Source: Rhizobium aethiopicum (GTDB lineage Bacteria; Pseudomonadota; Alphaproteobacteria; Rhizobiales; Rhizobiaceae). Taken from it: a stretch of DNA of 64,000 nt. Below are positions 44,155 to 55,351 of this stretch, in pieces. The translations under genes were made by a program, and so were the position numbers. Where the stretch lies: NCBI RefSeq assembly GCF_014197535.1, contig NZ_JACIFV010000011.1:104896-168895 (forward strand). The letters run 5' to 3'. Each line of letters starts with the position of its first letter. Position 1 is the stretch's first letter. The notes beneath the pieces were generated by a model. That model was not told where the DNA came from. It saw only the letters and a list, made by a program, of their open reading frames with translations, and ran no database searches.

Positions 44155-44742
44155 ATGAGCCCTCAGGTGCGGTGGAAAGTGTGCTGGGAAAACGAGTTGG
44201 AGCTCTCTGACCACACGGAGCTCGCAGATTTCTTTCGGAAGACCTATGGGCCAACTGGAGCTTACAACGCCCTTCCATTCGAAGGTGCTCGTAGTTGGTC
44301 AGGAGCTAGGCCCGAGCTTCGCGTAATAGGCTATGATGCGCACGGTGTGGCCGCTCACATGGGGTTGTTGCGTCGTTTCGTTCGGGTTGGCGAGGTCGAT
44401 CTACTCGTATGCGAGCTTGGATTGTGGGGCGTGCGTCCAGATCTTGAGGGGTACGGCATTAATTCGATGCGCATTGTTTACCCAGTGCTGCAGCAACTTG
44501 GCGTTCGGTTTGCGTTCGGCGGTGTTCGGCAGGCGTTGCGCAACCTTGTTCTCAGGCTCTGCCGAAATGGTCTTGCGACGGTTTTGGAAGGGGTACGCGT
44601 GCGATCCACCCTTGCCGATGTTTATCTCAACCTCCCGCCGACGCGCTGTGAAAACGTAATTTTGGTAGTATTCCCAATAGGATGCTCAATGAGTGATTGG
44701 CCATCGGGGACCTTGATCGAGCGGAATGGCCCTGAGCTATGA
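44155..44742 (+). CDS. nodA: NodA, Nod-factor N-acyltransferase
   Basis: 195-residue acyltransferase that N-acylates the de-N-acetylated chitooligosaccharide made by NodC and Nod[61 protein letters not shown] and the C-terminal [18 protein letters not shown] are NodA throughout. ATG 44155 has GGAGG nine bases upstream; the frame is open to 44110. The middle ([10 protein letters not shown]) is one residue shorter than usual and slightly diverged. No nodB or nodC follows, matching R. etli where nodA is separated from nodBC. Confidence 0.95.
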   Translation: MSPQVRWKVCWENELELSDHTELADFFRKTYGPTGAYNALPFEGARSWSGARPELRVIGYDAHGVAAHMGLLRRFVRVGEVDLLVCELGLWGVRPDLEGYGINSMRIVYPVLQQLGVRFAFGGVRQALRNLVLRLCRNGLATVLEGVRVRSTLADVYLNLPPTRCENVILVVFPIGCSMSDWPSGTLIERNGPEL

Positions 44743-45152
44743 AAGAGCATGGTCCCATAGCTGAAGTTATCCGAAGAGACGGTGGCGGCCCAGTGATCGG
44801 TGCGTCTATTTAACCCTCGATGACGGACCGACCCACACGATGACACATCCCGCACCTTTCGATCTGCGAACGCTTAGACGTCAAGCGTGAGATATTCGAG
44901 ACAAGCAGGACCATCAGGAACATATGCCCCGAAGCCTCGGTACCGCAATCCGGGCACCTGGTGGAAGTATGAACATCATCGGCTAATGCCGTATTTTTGC
45001 GCGCTCGCGGGTTCACGATCCGCGCTCCTCGTTCGACCCGCTAACTGACGCCACTGCCGCAGAGCACGGCATCGGAGCCTGCGCACAAGCGCACTGCCGA
45101 CCATACTGCGATGGCCGACAACCCAGATCTTCTTGTTGGACAAGTCGTACAC
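44743..45152. other. Gap after nodA
   Basis: No nodB or other gene recognised. Only short overlapping ORFs occur. Confidence 0.4.
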
Positions 45153-45580
45153 TCAGAGCTCTTCCCGGCTGTTCAGGGCCTTCCAGTGCTTGACATCCTC
45201 GCGCACCATCTCGGCGACGAGCTCCTGAACCGGGGCCTTGTGTTGCCAGCCCAGCTTCTGGCGGGCCTTGGTCGGATCACCGGCAGAAGATCAACTTCCG
45301 TCGGGCGGAGGTATCGAGGATCGACTTCAACAAGGCAGGCACCGGACGCGGAGTCGTAGCCAGTCGACGCCGGACGCCTTCCATTCCAAAGTAATGTTCA
45401 CGTCGGCAAAAGCCCGCTCGAGAAATTGGCCGACACTCGTCGTCTCGCCGGTCGCCAAGACGTGGCCATCCGGTTTGTCCTGCTGCAGCATGCGCGACAT
45501 GCCCTCGACATACTCACGTGCGTGGCCCCAGTCGTAGCTCCTGGCGCTGTTTTTGGCCAGCTGTCGGGCGCGGCGGGCCT
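45153..45580 (-). pseudogene. gmd: Relic of GDP-mannose 4,6-dehydratase
   Basis: Minus-strand pieces match the C-terminal part of Gmd: YDWGHAREYVEGMSRMLQQD and HVLATGETTSVGQFLERAF in one frame, then DPTKARQKLGWQHKAPVQEL and VAEMVREDVKHWKALNS ending at a stop at 45153 in another. The N-terminal two thirds are missing. In rhizobia this enzyme (noeL/gmd) feeds GDP-fucose synthesis for fucosylated Nod factors. The frame breaks near 45330. Confidence 0.8.
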
Positions 45581-45841
45581 GCGCGATCGAAGTTGGCTTG
45601 TTCAGCCACAAGGCGAAGCTCTATCACCTGGGCGCTCGCAGCGTCTCCCGTGCGATACGCCATTTCTCTCTTGGCTACAGGGATGTGCGATTGTCTCCTG
45701 TTTTCAAAGCTCTTTGTCCTGCTGATGGTCGCGGTCGCGCTGGCGCGCGGTCGACCTAGACATGTCCTGCGATTGATGAATCGATTGTGAGGTGACGAGA
45801 GCGACCGAAGCTGATTCAACATCCACAGCGGAGAAGTGGAT

Positions 45842-46786
45842 GATGGGACAGGCCCTGAGCGATGATCTCCTAATACGGGTTTTGAAAGCGTCTGCGGCGG
45901 GCATGTCGGCTCGACAGGCTGCGGCTCGTTTCGGAGTTGGGATTTCGACGGCGATCCGCTGGATTGAAGAGCGAAAGAGGGTGAGTTAACTGCTCTGCCA
46001 CAGAGCTGGAGACGACCTTCGGCAGTGGATGCACACGAGGAATTCGTTGTCGCGTTGATCAACGAGCGTAGGGATGTGACGCTCGATGAGATGGTTGAGC
46101 GCTTGTCCGTCGAGCGGCAGGTGAAGATCAGCCGCAGCGCACTTGGCGCCTGGCTTCGAGGCCGTGGGTGGACCTTTAAAAAAAGACCGCACACGCACTG
46201 GAGCAGGACCGACCGGACGTCCTGAAGCGCCGGCGCGCCTGGTTCGATGGTCAATTGGACCTCGATCCGGAGAAACTGATCTTCATCGACGAAACCGGCC
46301 TCTCGACCAAGATGTCACGTCTGCGCGGACGTGCATTGCGAGGTGAGCGTTTGCCGTGCCGGCGTGCCGCACGGCCATTGGAAAACAACGACTTTCACCG
46401 GTGCGTTGCGCCTCAGCGGAATGACCGCCCCATTCGTCTACGATGGCGCGATGAACGGCAACGTCTTCCTTGCGTATGTCGAACAGGTGCTGGTGCCGCC
46501 CCTGGAGATCGGCGACGTCGTCATTATGGATAACCTGCCTGCACACAAGATAGCCGGTGTCCGCGATGCCATCGAACGTGCCGGCGCCAAGCTCATGTTC
46601 CTGCCGCCCTATAGTCCGGACTTCAATCCAATCGAGAACGCATTCTCGAAGCTGAAAGCCATGTTGCGAGGCCGAGCCGAGCGAAAGATCGATGCTCTAT
46701 GGGATGCGGTCGGGGCCTTGATACCGCGCTTCACTGCGGCAGAATGCGCAAACTACCTTAAGGCCGCTGGATATGACCCAGATTGA
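45842..46786 (+). pseudogene. IS630-family transposase, multiply frameshifted
   Basis: The pieces lie in order in different frames: SDDLLIRVLKASAAGMSARQ with FGVGISTAIRWIEERKRVS (helix-turn-helix), [40 protein letters not shown] (first D), [20 protein letters not shown] with [17 protein letters not shown] (second D) and [20 protein letters not shown] (E). At least three frame changes make it inactive. It ends 55 bp before the NifA site of nifH. Confidence 0.88.
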
Positions 46787-46814
46787 GCAGGATTTGCTCT
46801 AGCGGTGCAAGTGA

Positions 46815-47930
<1,116 letters not shown>

Positions 47931-47945
47931 CTGCCGCTGTCGACA

Positions 47946-47975
47946 GGACACGCTGGCCCTTGCGCCAGCGCGTCC
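47946..47975 (+). repeat. Hairpin between nifH and nifD
   Basis: GGACACGCTGGC pairs with GCCAGCGCGTCC (one mismatch, 6-nt loop). It may protect nifH mRNA or attenuate read-through, which would favour the high nifH level required. Confidence 0.65.
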
Positions 47976-48037
47976 TTCCAAGAAAGCCGCTTCGGCGACG
48001 ACGACCTAACCCGAACCTTGAAAGGGGGCAGGGGCCC

Positions 48038-49540
48038 ATGAGCCTTGATTACGAGAATGACAGCGTTTTGCATGAACAGCTCATTGCGGAAGTATTAGCG
48101 CAATATCCAGACAAGGCGGCGAAGCGCCGCAAGAAGCACCTCAGCGTCGCAACGAGCGGCGACGAGCCTGGCGATGAGCCGAAGGCCCTTTCCGAATGCG
48201 ACGTCAAATCGAACATCAAGTCCATTCCGGGCGTGATGACGATCCGCGGCTGCGCCTATGCCGGTTCCAAAGGCGTGGTATGGGGGCCGGTCAAGGACAT
48301 GGTCCACATCTCGCACGGGCCGGTCGGTTGCGGTCATTATTCCTGGTCGCAACGCCGCAACTACTACGTCGGCCTGACGGGCATCGACACGTTCGTGACG
48401 CTGCAGTTCACCTCAGACTTCCAGGAAAAGGACATCGTGTTCGGCGGCGACAAGAAGCTTGAACAGGTCATCGACGAGATCGAGGAGCTTTTCCCCCTCA
48501 ACAACGGCATCAGCGTGCAGTCGGAATGCCCGATCGGGCTGATTGGCGACGACATTGAGGCGGTGTCGCGCAAGAAGGCCAAGGAGCACGAAAAGACGAT
48601 CGTGCCGGTACGCTGCGAGGGCTTCCGCGGCGTCTCGCAATCGCTCGGCCACCACATCGCCAACGACGCCATCCGTGACTGGGTTTTCGACAAGAACGAA
48701 GTCGAGTTTGAGACCGGCCCTTACGATGTCAACGTCGTCGGCGACTACAATATCGGTGGCGACGCGTGGGCTACGCGCATTCTATTGGAGGAGGTGGGGC
48801 TGCGCGTGGTCGGCAACTGGTCGGGTGATGCCACGCTCGCTGAGGTCGAGCGCGCGCCAAAGGCCAAGCTGAACCTCATCCACTGCTACCGCTCGATGAA
48901 CTACATCTGTCGGCACATGGAGGAAAAATACGGCATCCCGTGGATGGAATACAATTTCTTTGGTCCGTCCCAGATCGAAACCTCCCTGCGCGAAATAGCC
49001 AAGCACTTCGGTCCGGAAATCGTCGACAAGACCGAGGCTGTCATCACCAAGTACCGGCCCCTGGTCGATGCTGTCGTCGACAAGTACCGGCCGCGCCTCG
49101 AAGGCAAGACGGTGATGCTCTATGTCGGCGGCCTGCGTCCTCGCCACGTCATCACGGCCTATGAGGACCTCGGCATGCGGATCGTCGGCACCGGCTACGA
49201 GTTCGCCCACAACGACGACTATCAGCGCACCGGCCATTATGTGAACAAGGGTACGCTGATCTATGACGACGTGACCGGTTACGAGCTGGAAAAGTTCATC
49301 GAAGGCATCCGCCCCGACCTTGTTGGGTCCGGCATTAAAGAGAAGTATCCGGTGCAGAAGATGGGCATCCCCTTCCGCCAGATGCACTCCTGGGATTATT
49401 CCGGCCCGTATCACGGCTATGACGGCTTCGCCATATTCGCCCGCGACATGGATCTGGCCATCAATAATCCGGTGTGGGATCTCTACGACGTCCCCTGGAA
49501 AAAAGAGGCCGCGCCAGCTGAGGCGGTTGCGGCCGAATGA
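48038..49540 (+). CDS. nifD: Nitrogenase MoFe protein alpha chain NifD
   Basis: 500-residue alpha subunit of dinitrogenase, carrying FeMo-cofactor and sharing the P-cluster with NifK. P-cluster cysteine segments [37 protein letters not shown] and [15 protein letters not shown] are present, as is the FeMo-co ligand histidine region ([18 protein letters not shown]). ATG 48038 follows AAGGGGGCAGGGG; the upstream open frame from 47960 is intergenic. The C-terminus [13 protein letters not shown] is normal for rhizobia. It lies 107 bp after nifH in the same operon. Confidence 0.98.
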   Translation: MSLDYENDSVLHEQLIAEVLAQYPDKAAKRRKKHLSVATSGDEPGDEPKALSECDVKSNIKSIPGVMTIRGCAYAGSKGVVWGPVKDMVHISHGPVGCGHYSWSQRRNYYVGLTGIDTFVTLQFTSDFQEKDIVFGGDKKLEQVIDEIEELFPLNNGISVQSECPIGLIGDDIEAVSRKKAKEHEKTIVPVRCEGFRGVSQSLGHHIANDAIRDWVFDKNEVEFETGPYDVNVVGDYNIGGDAWATRILLEEVGLRVVGNWSGDATLAEVERAPKAKLNLIHCYRSMNYICRHMEEKYGIPWMEYNFFGPSQIETSLREIAKHFGPEIVDKTEAVITKYRPLVDAVVDKYRPRLEGKTVMLYVGGLRPRHVITAYEDLGMRIVGTGYEFAHNDDYQRTGHYVNKGTLIYDDVTGYELEKFIEGIRPDLVGSGIKEKYPVQKMGIPFRQMHSWDYSGPYHGYDGFAIFARDMDLAINNPVWDLYDVPWKKEAAPAEAVAAE

Positions 49541-49577
49541 GAGCCTGGCCTGTCTTGGGAAGGGGCAGGCCAGGCTC
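49541..49577 (+). repeat. Hairpin between nifD and nifK
   Basis: GAGCCTGGCCTG pairs perfectly with CAGGCCAGGCTC around a 13-nt loop, starting right after the nifD stop. There is no T-run, so mRNA stabilisation or processing is more likely than termination. Confidence 0.65.
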
Positions 49578-49663
49578 TTCCCATCGGACTTGATCCGCAC
49601 TCGTGACAGATGACATCCCATTGCCGCCACCGGTGCGGCGCGATGAAAAGAAAGGTGCTTACT

Positions 49664-51205
49664 ATGCCGCAGTCGGCGGAAAAAGTTCTCGACCATGCTC
49701 CCCTGTTCCGCGAGCCGGAATACAGGCAGATGCTCGCCGAGAAGAAAGCCAATTTCGAATGCCCCCACCCGGATCAGGTCGTTGCCGATCAAAACGACTT
49801 CACGAAGACCTGGGAGTATCGCGAAAAGAACCTGGGCCGCGAAGCCCTGGTCGTGAACCCGGCCAAAGCCTGCCAGCCGCTCGGTGCCGTCTTCGCAGCC
49901 GCAGGCTTTGAGCAAACGATGTCCTTCGTCCATGGCAGCCAGGGCTGCGTCGCTTATTACCGTTCGCATCTGTCGCGTCACTTCAAGGAGCCTTCATCGG
50001 CGGTCTCGTCCTCGATGACGGAGGACGCGGCAGTGTTCGGCGGGTTGAAGAACATGGTCGACGGGCTCGCCAATACATACAAGCTCTACGATCCGAAGAT
50101 GATCGCCGTCTCGACCACCTGCATGGCCGAAGTCATTGGAGACGACCTCCACGGCTTCATCGAAAACGCAAAGAACGAAGGGTCGGTCCCGCACGACTTC
50201 GATGTTCCTTTCGCCCACACGCCTGCCTTCGTCGGCAGCCACGTCGATGGCTATGACGGCATGATCAAGGGCATTCTGGAGAACTTCTGGAAAGGCAACG
50301 AGCGGAAGGAGGTTGCTCAAGCCATCAACATCATTCCCGGCTTCGACGGCTTCTGCGTCGGCAACAACCGCGAACTGAAGCGCCTGCTCGACATGATGGG
50401 CGTATCCTACATCTTCATCCAGGATGCCTCCGACCAGTTCGACACGCCGTCTGACGGTACGTACCGCATGTATGACGGCGGCACGAAGATCGAGGACTTG
50501 AAAACGGCGTTGAATGCCGAAGCGACCCTGTCGCTGCAGCACTATAACACGCGCAAAACGCTGGAATATTGCAAGGAGGTCGGTCAGGTTACGGCTTCGT
50601 TCCATTATCCGCTGGGTGTTCAGGCGACCGACGAATTCCTGATGAAGGTCTCGGAGATTACCGGCAAGGAAATTCCTCCGACAATCGGCCTGGAACGCGG
50701 CCGTCTCGTCGACGCTATGGCAGATAGCCAAGCCTGGCTGCACGGGAAGAAATACGCGATCTACGGCGATCCTGACTTCGTCTACGCCGTTGCCCGGTTC
50801 GTCTTGGAAACCGGCGGTGAGCCGACCCACTGCCTTGCTACCAACGGCACGTCGGCCTGGGAAGCCGAGATGAAGGCGTTGCTCGCATCCTCGCCCTTCG
50901 GCAAGGATGCCCAGGTCTGGGCGGGCAAGGACCTGTGGGCGTTGCGCTCGCTGCTCTTTACCGAGCCGGTTGATCTTATGATCGGCAATTCCTATGGCAA
51001 GTATCTCGAGCGCGACACCGGCACCCCATTGATCCGGCTGACCTTTCCGATATTCGACCGGCACCATCACCACCGTTTCCCGCTCATGGGCTACCAGGGC
51101 GGCCTGCGCGTCCTGACGACGATCCTCGACAAGATCTTCGACAAGCTCGATCGCGAGACGAGCGAGCCGGGTGTGACGGACTATTCTTACGACCTGACCC
51201 GCTAG
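49664..51205 (+). CDS. nifK: Nitrogenase MoFe protein beta chain NifK
   Basis: 513-residue beta subunit of dinitrogenase. P-cluster ligands lie in [38 protein letters not shown] and [37 protein letters not shown] near the C-terminus is typical. ATG 49664 has AAAGGTG upstream; the open frame from 49610 lacks a ribosome site. The gene is intact and follows nifD by 123 bp. Confidence 0.98.
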   Translation: MPQSAEKVLDHAPLFREPEYRQMLAEKKANFECPHPDQVVADQNDFTKTWEYREKNLGREALVVNPAKACQPLGAVFAAAGFEQTMSFVHGSQGCVAYYRSHLSRHFKEPSSAVSSSMTEDAAVFGGLKNMVDGLANTYKLYDPKMIAVSTTCMAEVIGDDLHGFIENAKNEGSVPHDFDVPFAHTPAFVGSHVDGYDGMIKGILENFWKGNERKEVAQAINIIPGFDGFCVGNNRELKRLLDMMGVSYIFIQDASDQFDTPSDGTYRMYDGGTKIEDLKTALNAEATLSLQHYNTRKTLEYCKEVGQVTASFHYPLGVQATDEFLMKVSEITGKEIPPTIGLERGRLVDAMADSQAWLHGKKYAIYGDPDFVYAVARFVLETGGEPTHCLATNGTSAWEAEMKALLASSPFGKDAQVWAGKDLWALRSLLFTEPVDLMIGNSYGKYLERDTGTPLIRLTFPIFDRHHHHRFPLMGYQGGLRVLTTILDKIFDKLDRETSEPGVTDYSYDLTR

Positions 51206-51212
51206 GAGCGGC

Positions 51213-51240
51213 GGCGGTCGGCCTTGTGAGGCCGGCCGCC
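51213..51240 (+). repeat. Hairpin between nifK and nifE
   Basis: GGCGGTCGGCC pairs with GGCCGGCCGCC (one mismatch, 6-nt loop), 8 bp after the nifK stop. It is the third hairpin in consecutive gaps of the operon. Confidence 0.65.
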
Positions 51241-51263
51241 TTCATCTGAACTTGGAGACCGCA

Positions 51264-52754
51264 ATGCCCTTGCTCAATGCTAAAGTCCAGGATGTCTTTG
51301 ACGAGCCTGCCTGCGAGAAGAACCGCAGCAAGGATTCCAAGGCGCGCAAAAACGGCTGTTCGAAGCCGCTGATCCCCGGGGCGGCAGCCGGCGGATGCGC
51401 TTTCGATGGCGCCAAGATCGTGCTGCAGCCGATCACCGACGTCGCGCACCTGATCCATGGGCCTCTCGGCTGTGAGGGCAATTCCTGGGACAACCGCGGA
51501 TCGGCTTCCTCAGGTCCAACGCTCTGGCGCACGAGCTTCACGACCGACCTCACTGAAACCGAAGTGGTGATGGGGCACGGCGAGCGGAAACTTTTTAAAG
51601 CAATCCGCGAGATCAAGGAGGCCTATGCTCCACCGGCGATTTTCGTCTATTCGACCTGTGTGACAGCATTGATCGGCGACGACATCGAGGCCGTCTGCAA
51701 GCGGGCCGCGGAAAAATTCGGCCTTCCGGTGGTGCCGGTCAACGCACCGGGCTTTGCCGGCTCCAAGAACCTTGGCAATAAGCTCGCCGGTGAAGCGTTG
51801 CTCGATCATGTGATCGGCAGCGTAGAGCCGAACGACGTGACCGCCTACGACATCAATATCATTGGTGAGTTCAACCTATCCGGCGAGTTTTGGCTGGTAA
51901 AGCCGCTTCTTGACCGGCTGGGGATCAGAGTAAGGGCCTGCATTCCAGGAGACGCCCGATATCTTGACATTGCTTCTGCGCATCGCGCCAAGGCGTCCAT
52001 GTTGGTGTGCTCGACAGCACTCATCAACCTCGCCCGCAAAATGGAGGAGCTCTGGGATATCCCGTTCTTCGAAGGCTCCTTTTACGGAATTACCGACACC
52101 TCGGAAGCACTCAGACAGATCGCCAAGCTGCTCGTGATGCAGGGGGCGGATCCCGAAATCCTCGAGCGCACCGAGGCATTGATCGCGGAGGAGGAGGCGA
52201 TTGCCTGGATGAAACTCGCAGCATATCGACCAAGGCTTGAAGGCAAGCGCGTGTTGCTCAACACCGGCGGCGTCAAGTCCTGGTCGGTTGTCCATGCGCT
52301 GATGGAGGTGGGCATCGAGATCGTGGGCACCTCGGTCAAGAAATCCACGCCTGAAGACAAGGAACGTATCAAGCAACTCCTGAAAGACGAAAAACACCTG
52401 TTCGAGTCGATGGCGCCGCGCGAGCTTTATAACATGCTCGCCGACGGTAAAGCCGACATCATGTTGTCTGGCGGGCGCACGCAATTCATCGCGCTGAAGG
52501 CCAAGACACCTTGGCTCGATATCAACCAGGAACGCCACCACCCCTATGCCGGCTATGACGGCATGGTGGAGCTCGTTCGCCAGATCGATCTTGCTATTCA
52601 CAATCCGATCTGGATGGAGGTGCGGGAGCCGGCACCGTGGGAATGCCAGCATGCGGTGGAAGAAGAACTGACGAATACCAAGAGCGAGAACGAGACTGGG
52701 TACGTCTTGCAAAACTTTGTCGGCGCGGTCGCCGGCAGCTTCGGCAAGCGTTGA
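51264..52754 (+). CDS. nifE: FeMo-cofactor scaffold subunit NifE
   Basis: 496-residue homologue of NifD that forms the NifEN scaffold on which the NifB-derived cluster is converted to FeMo-co. PGAAAGGCAFDGAKIVLQPI, HLIHGPLGCEGNSWDNRGSA and [20 protein letters not shown] hold the cluster cysteines. ATG 51264 has GGAG seven bases upstream; a TTG 12 bp earlier is an alternative. It follows nifK by 58 bp and precedes nifN by 9 bp. Confidence 0.97.
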   Translation: MPLLNAKVQDVFDEPACEKNRSKDSKARKNGCSKPLIPGAAAGGCAFDGAKIVLQPITDVAHLIHGPLGCEGNSWDNRGSASSGPTLWRTSFTTDLTETEVVMGHGERKLFKAIREIKEAYAPPAIFVYSTCVTALIGDDIEAVCKRAAEKFGLPVVPVNAPGFAGSKNLGNKLAGEALLDHVIGSVEPNDVTAYDINIIGEFNLSGEFWLVKPLLDRLGIRVRACIPGDARYLDIASAHRAKASMLVCSTALINLARKMEELWDIPFFEGSFYGITDTSEALRQIAKLLVMQGADPEILERTEALIAEEEAIAWMKLAAYRPRLEGKRVLLNTGGVKSWSVVHALMEVGIEIVGTSVKKSTPEDKERIKQLLKDEKHLFESMAPRELYNMLADGKADIMLSGGRTQFIALKAKTPWLDINQERHHPYAGYDGMVELVRQIDLAIHNPIWMEVREPAPWECQHAVEEELTNTKSENETGYVLQNFVGAVAGSFGKR

Positions 52755-52763
52755 GGAAAGCCG

Positions 52764-54119
52764 ATGGTTCAAGTCTTTCCCCAGACCAAATCAGCTGCGG
52801 TCAATCCGCTGAAATCGTCGCAGCCGCTCGGCGCCGCGCTCGCCTTTCTTGGCGTCGAGCGTGCCGTGCCGCTGTTCCACGGCAGCCAGGGCTGCACCAG
52901 CTTGGCGCTGGTACTTTTAGTCCGACACTTTAAGGAAGCCATTCCCTTGCAGACAACGGCATTGGACGCAGTGGCGACCATTCTTGGCGGCGCAGGCAAT
53001 CTGGAAGAGGCGATCCTAAATCTCAAGAGGCGCGCAAAACCCAAGCTGATCGGAATTTGCACGACAGCCCTGGTGGAAACCCGCGGCGAAGATTTCGCAG
53101 GCGATCTCGCCAACATCAAGCGGGATCGTGCCGATGAGCTCGCGGGTACGGAGGTTGTGCTGGCGAATACCCCGGATTTCGAGGGAGCGATCGAAGAGGG
53201 ATGGGCGAAGGCCGTCATCTCTATGGTCGAGCGCATCACCACTCCAGGCGAGCAGAGCCGCCACCAAAAGAAGATTGCGATCCTACCAGGATGGCATCTG
53301 ACAGTCGCTGACATCGAGCTTCTGCGCGAAACGGTCGAAAGCTTCGGTCTGAAGCCGGTGATCCTGCCGGACATTTCCGGCTCTCTCGACGGCACGGTGC
53401 CCGGCGATCGTTGGGTTCCGACCACCTATGGCGGTACTCCCGTCGACGAGATACAAGAGCTTGGCACGGCGGCGCAATGTATCGCGATCGGCGAGCATAT
53501 GCGCCGCCCCGCAGAGCTACTGCGGACCCGGACGGGAGTCCCTTACGCATTGTTCCAGTCGCTGACAGGATTGAAACGAGCCGACCGGTTCGTCTCGTTT
53601 CTTTCTGAGATTTCTGGTGCGCCGGTGCCAGCAAACATCCGCCGTCGCCGAGCACAGCTGCAGGACGCCCTGCTCGACGGACATTTCCATTTCGGAGGCA
53701 AGAAAATCGCAATTGCTGTGGAGCCGGACCAGCTCTACCAATTCGCTACCTTCTTCACCGGCATGGGCGCCGAAATCGCGGCAGCGGTCACCACGACCGG
53801 CACCTCAAAAATACTCGCGGAAATGCCGGCCGAATCGCTCCAGGTCGGTGATCTTGGCGATCTCGAAGAACTTGCCGTCGGCGCTGATCTTCTCGTCACG
53901 CATTCGCATGGACGACAAGCGGCGGAGCGCCTTGGGATTCCGCTCATGCGGGTGGGCTTCCCGATATACGACCGACTCGGCAGCCAGCATAAGCTCACAA
54001 GTCTCTATCAGGGAACGCGCGACCTGATCTTCGATGTTTCCAACATCTTCCAGGCCAATCAGCGCGCGCCGTGTCCTGGATCGCTTGATCCCTCCCGCAA
54101 AGGAGAACTGCCTAGATGA
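52764..54119 (+). CDS. nifN: FeMo-cofactor scaffold subunit NifN
   Basis: 451-residue partner of NifE and homologue of NifK. NPLKSSQPLGAALAFLGVER, PLFHGSQGCTSLALVLLVRH and GICTTALVETRGEDFAGDL match the family, with the cysteine pattern reduced compared with NifK, as is normal for NifN. PGDRWVPTTYGGTPVDEIQE and THSHGRQAAERLGIPLMRVG are further landmarks. The end overlaps nifX by ATGA. Confidence 0.97.
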   Translation: MVQVFPQTKSAAVNPLKSSQPLGAALAFLGVERAVPLFHGSQGCTSLALVLLVRHFKEAIPLQTTALDAVATILGGAGNLEEAILNLKRRAKPKLIGICTTALVETRGEDFAGDLANIKRDRADELAGTEVVLANTPDFEGAIEEGWAKAVISMVERITTPGEQSRHQKKIAILPGWHLTVADIELLRETVESFGLKPVILPDISGSLDGTVPGDRWVPTTYGGTPVDEIQELGTAAQCIAIGEHMRRPAELLRTRTGVPYALFQSLTGLKRADRFVSFLSEISGAPVPANIRRRRAQLQDALLDGHFHFGGKKIAIAVEPDQLYQFATFFTGMGAEIAAAVTTTGTSKILAEMPAESLQVGDLGDLEELAVGADLLVTHSHGRQAAERLGIPLMRVGFPIYDRLGSQHKLTSLYQGTRDLIFDVSNIFQANQRAPCPGSLDPSRKGELPR

Positions 54120-54610
54120 TCGCCGCTCGTCGCCTTTCCCTCGTCCCTGACGGGGTTCACTCGTCAGCTCCAAAACGGAAGGCTGGCGCGTTGCGCGTCG
54201 CAATCGCCACTCAAGATATGAAATCTCTCGACGCCCATTTCGGATCGGCAAAACGTTTCGTCGTCTATGATGTGAGTCCCGACGACTGGAAACTGGTGGA
54301 AGTCCTGGACTTCGAAGACGTTTCCGACCAGAGCGGAAAGCATCGGAACGAGGACGTCGATCGTATTAACCCGAAGGTGAAGGCGTTGGAAGGTTGTCAC
54401 TTATTGTTCTGTCTGGCGATCGGTGGGCCATCGGCAGCCCGAGTTGTTTCGGCCAAAATCCACCCAATTAAAGTATCCGATCCTCAACTGATCGAAGATG
54501 TTTTGTCGCGAACTCGGGCGATGCTCAGGACTACTCCGCCACCCTGGTTACGCAAGGCGCTGACCGAAGCAGGCGCCATTGAAAAGAAGCCTTTCGATGA
54601 GGAGGACTAA
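54116..54610 (+). CDS. nifX: NifX, FeMo-cofactor precursor carrier
   Basis: 164 residues with the dinitrogenase iron-molybdenum cofactor domain: LRVAIATQDMKSLDAHFGSA, KRFVVYDVSPDDWKLVEVL and CHLLFCLAIGGPSAARVVSA. NifX binds NifB-co/VK-cluster intermediates passing to and from NifEN. It overlaps nifN by 4 bp and precedes the DUF269 gene by 3 bp, so the three are translated in tandem. Confidence 0.96.
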   Translation: MIAARRLSLVPDGVHSSAPKRKAGALRVAIATQDMKSLDAHFGSAKRFVVYDVSPDDWKLVEVLDFEDVSDQSGKHRNEDVDRINPKVKALEGCHLLFCLAIGGPSAARVVSAKIHPIKVSDPQLIEDVLSRTRAMLRTTPPPWLRKALTEAGAIEKKPFDEED

Positions 54611-54613
54611 GAA

Positions 54614-55102
54614 ATGGGTACATTGACAGGAAGTACGAATGGCCCTGCTGTCAACGAAGATGGGGATCTCGCCACCCCTTTTCTCAGATGCCTGATAAGG
54701 CTCATCCGCGCTCAGGATGCCCATGGGGCGTGGGAAGGCAAATCGGACGCTGACCTGCTGGCCGACTTCATCCTCACCAAGGAGCAGCGCCGTAAGATCC
54801 CGATCATAGGCGATCCGGATCCTGATGTGCTGTGGAGGCTACAGAACTTTTACAGTTGCGTGGGGCTTGTGATCGAAGAGTGCACAGGCCTGTTGGCATC
54901 GCCGATCATGACGATCGGCCATGAGGGCTTCGGCCGCTTGCTTTTGACGACTGGACGGTTGGTCGTTCTGTCGAAGACCCTGCGCGATGTCCACCGGTTC
55001 GGCTTTGAGACGCTAGGCAAGCTCGCCGAGACCGGCACGAAAATGGTCGATGACGCTATTGAAGTTATCGAAACCTATCCCGACGTGGCGCGGGCATCAT
55101 GA
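54614..55102 (+). CDS. NifX-associated DUF269 protein
   Basis: 162 residues, PF03270-type. LATPFLRCLIRLIRAQDAHG, KSDADLLADFILTKEQRRKI, IEECTGLLASPIMTIGHEGF and GRLVVLSKTLRDVHRFGFET are diagnostic. It is the standard gene after nifX in rhizobial operons; the precise biochemical role is unknown. A diverged paralogue lies at 16544-17029. Confidence 0.95.
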   Translation: MGTLTGSTNGPAVNEDGDLATPFLRCLIRLIRAQDAHGAWEGKSDADLLADFILTKEQRRKIPIIGDPDPDVLWRLQNFYSCVGLVIEECTGLLASPIMTIGHEGFGRLLLTTGRLVVLSKTLRDVHRFGFETLGKLAETGTKMVDDAIEVIETYPDVARAS

Positions 55103-55126
55103 CATCAATTTTCGAGGAAAGAGATC

Positions 55127-55234
55127 ATGTCAGACATTGTGGAGCAGCTGAAGAAGGTCCGCAAGCTGCAGTCCCGCGCCGCCGCTGCCAAAATCTCAGC
55201 ATTTGCAATGGCCAGAACGAGAGTTCGATGGTGA
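55127..55234 (+). CDS. Truncated DUF683 (nifX-associated) protein
   Basis: ORF of 35 codons with ribosome site GAGGAAAGAG: MSDIVEQLKKVRKLQSRAAA then KISAFAMARTRVRW. The first 22 residues match the small DUF683 proteins encoded after DUF269 in nif clusters (usually about 65-75 residues). After AAAAK the sequence diverges and stops early, so the gene is probably inactivated by an indel. Confidence 0.6.
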   Translation: MSDIVEQLKKVRKLQSRAAAAKISAFAMARTRVRW

Positions 55235-55351
55235 GCTCACTGGCATGATCATGGCTCTCAACCACGCGGCGGTTGCCGCCTGAAGAACTGCCAGACTCTC
55301 GTTGCCGCAGACGACATTGCTGCGCAATCTCGCGAACAAATCAGGAGAACG

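Noticed and set aside
44743..45152. nodB expected after nodA
   Set aside because: No NodB motif in any frame; the region holds only short ORFs.
48782..49981. 399-codon ORF antisense to nifD/nifK
   Set aside because: It overlaps two certain genes on the opposite strand. Long antisense frames are expected in GC-rich coding DNA, and there is no ribosome site or family.
49994..51073. 359-codon ORF antisense to nifK
   Set aside because: Same reasoning: a shadow of nifK codon bias.
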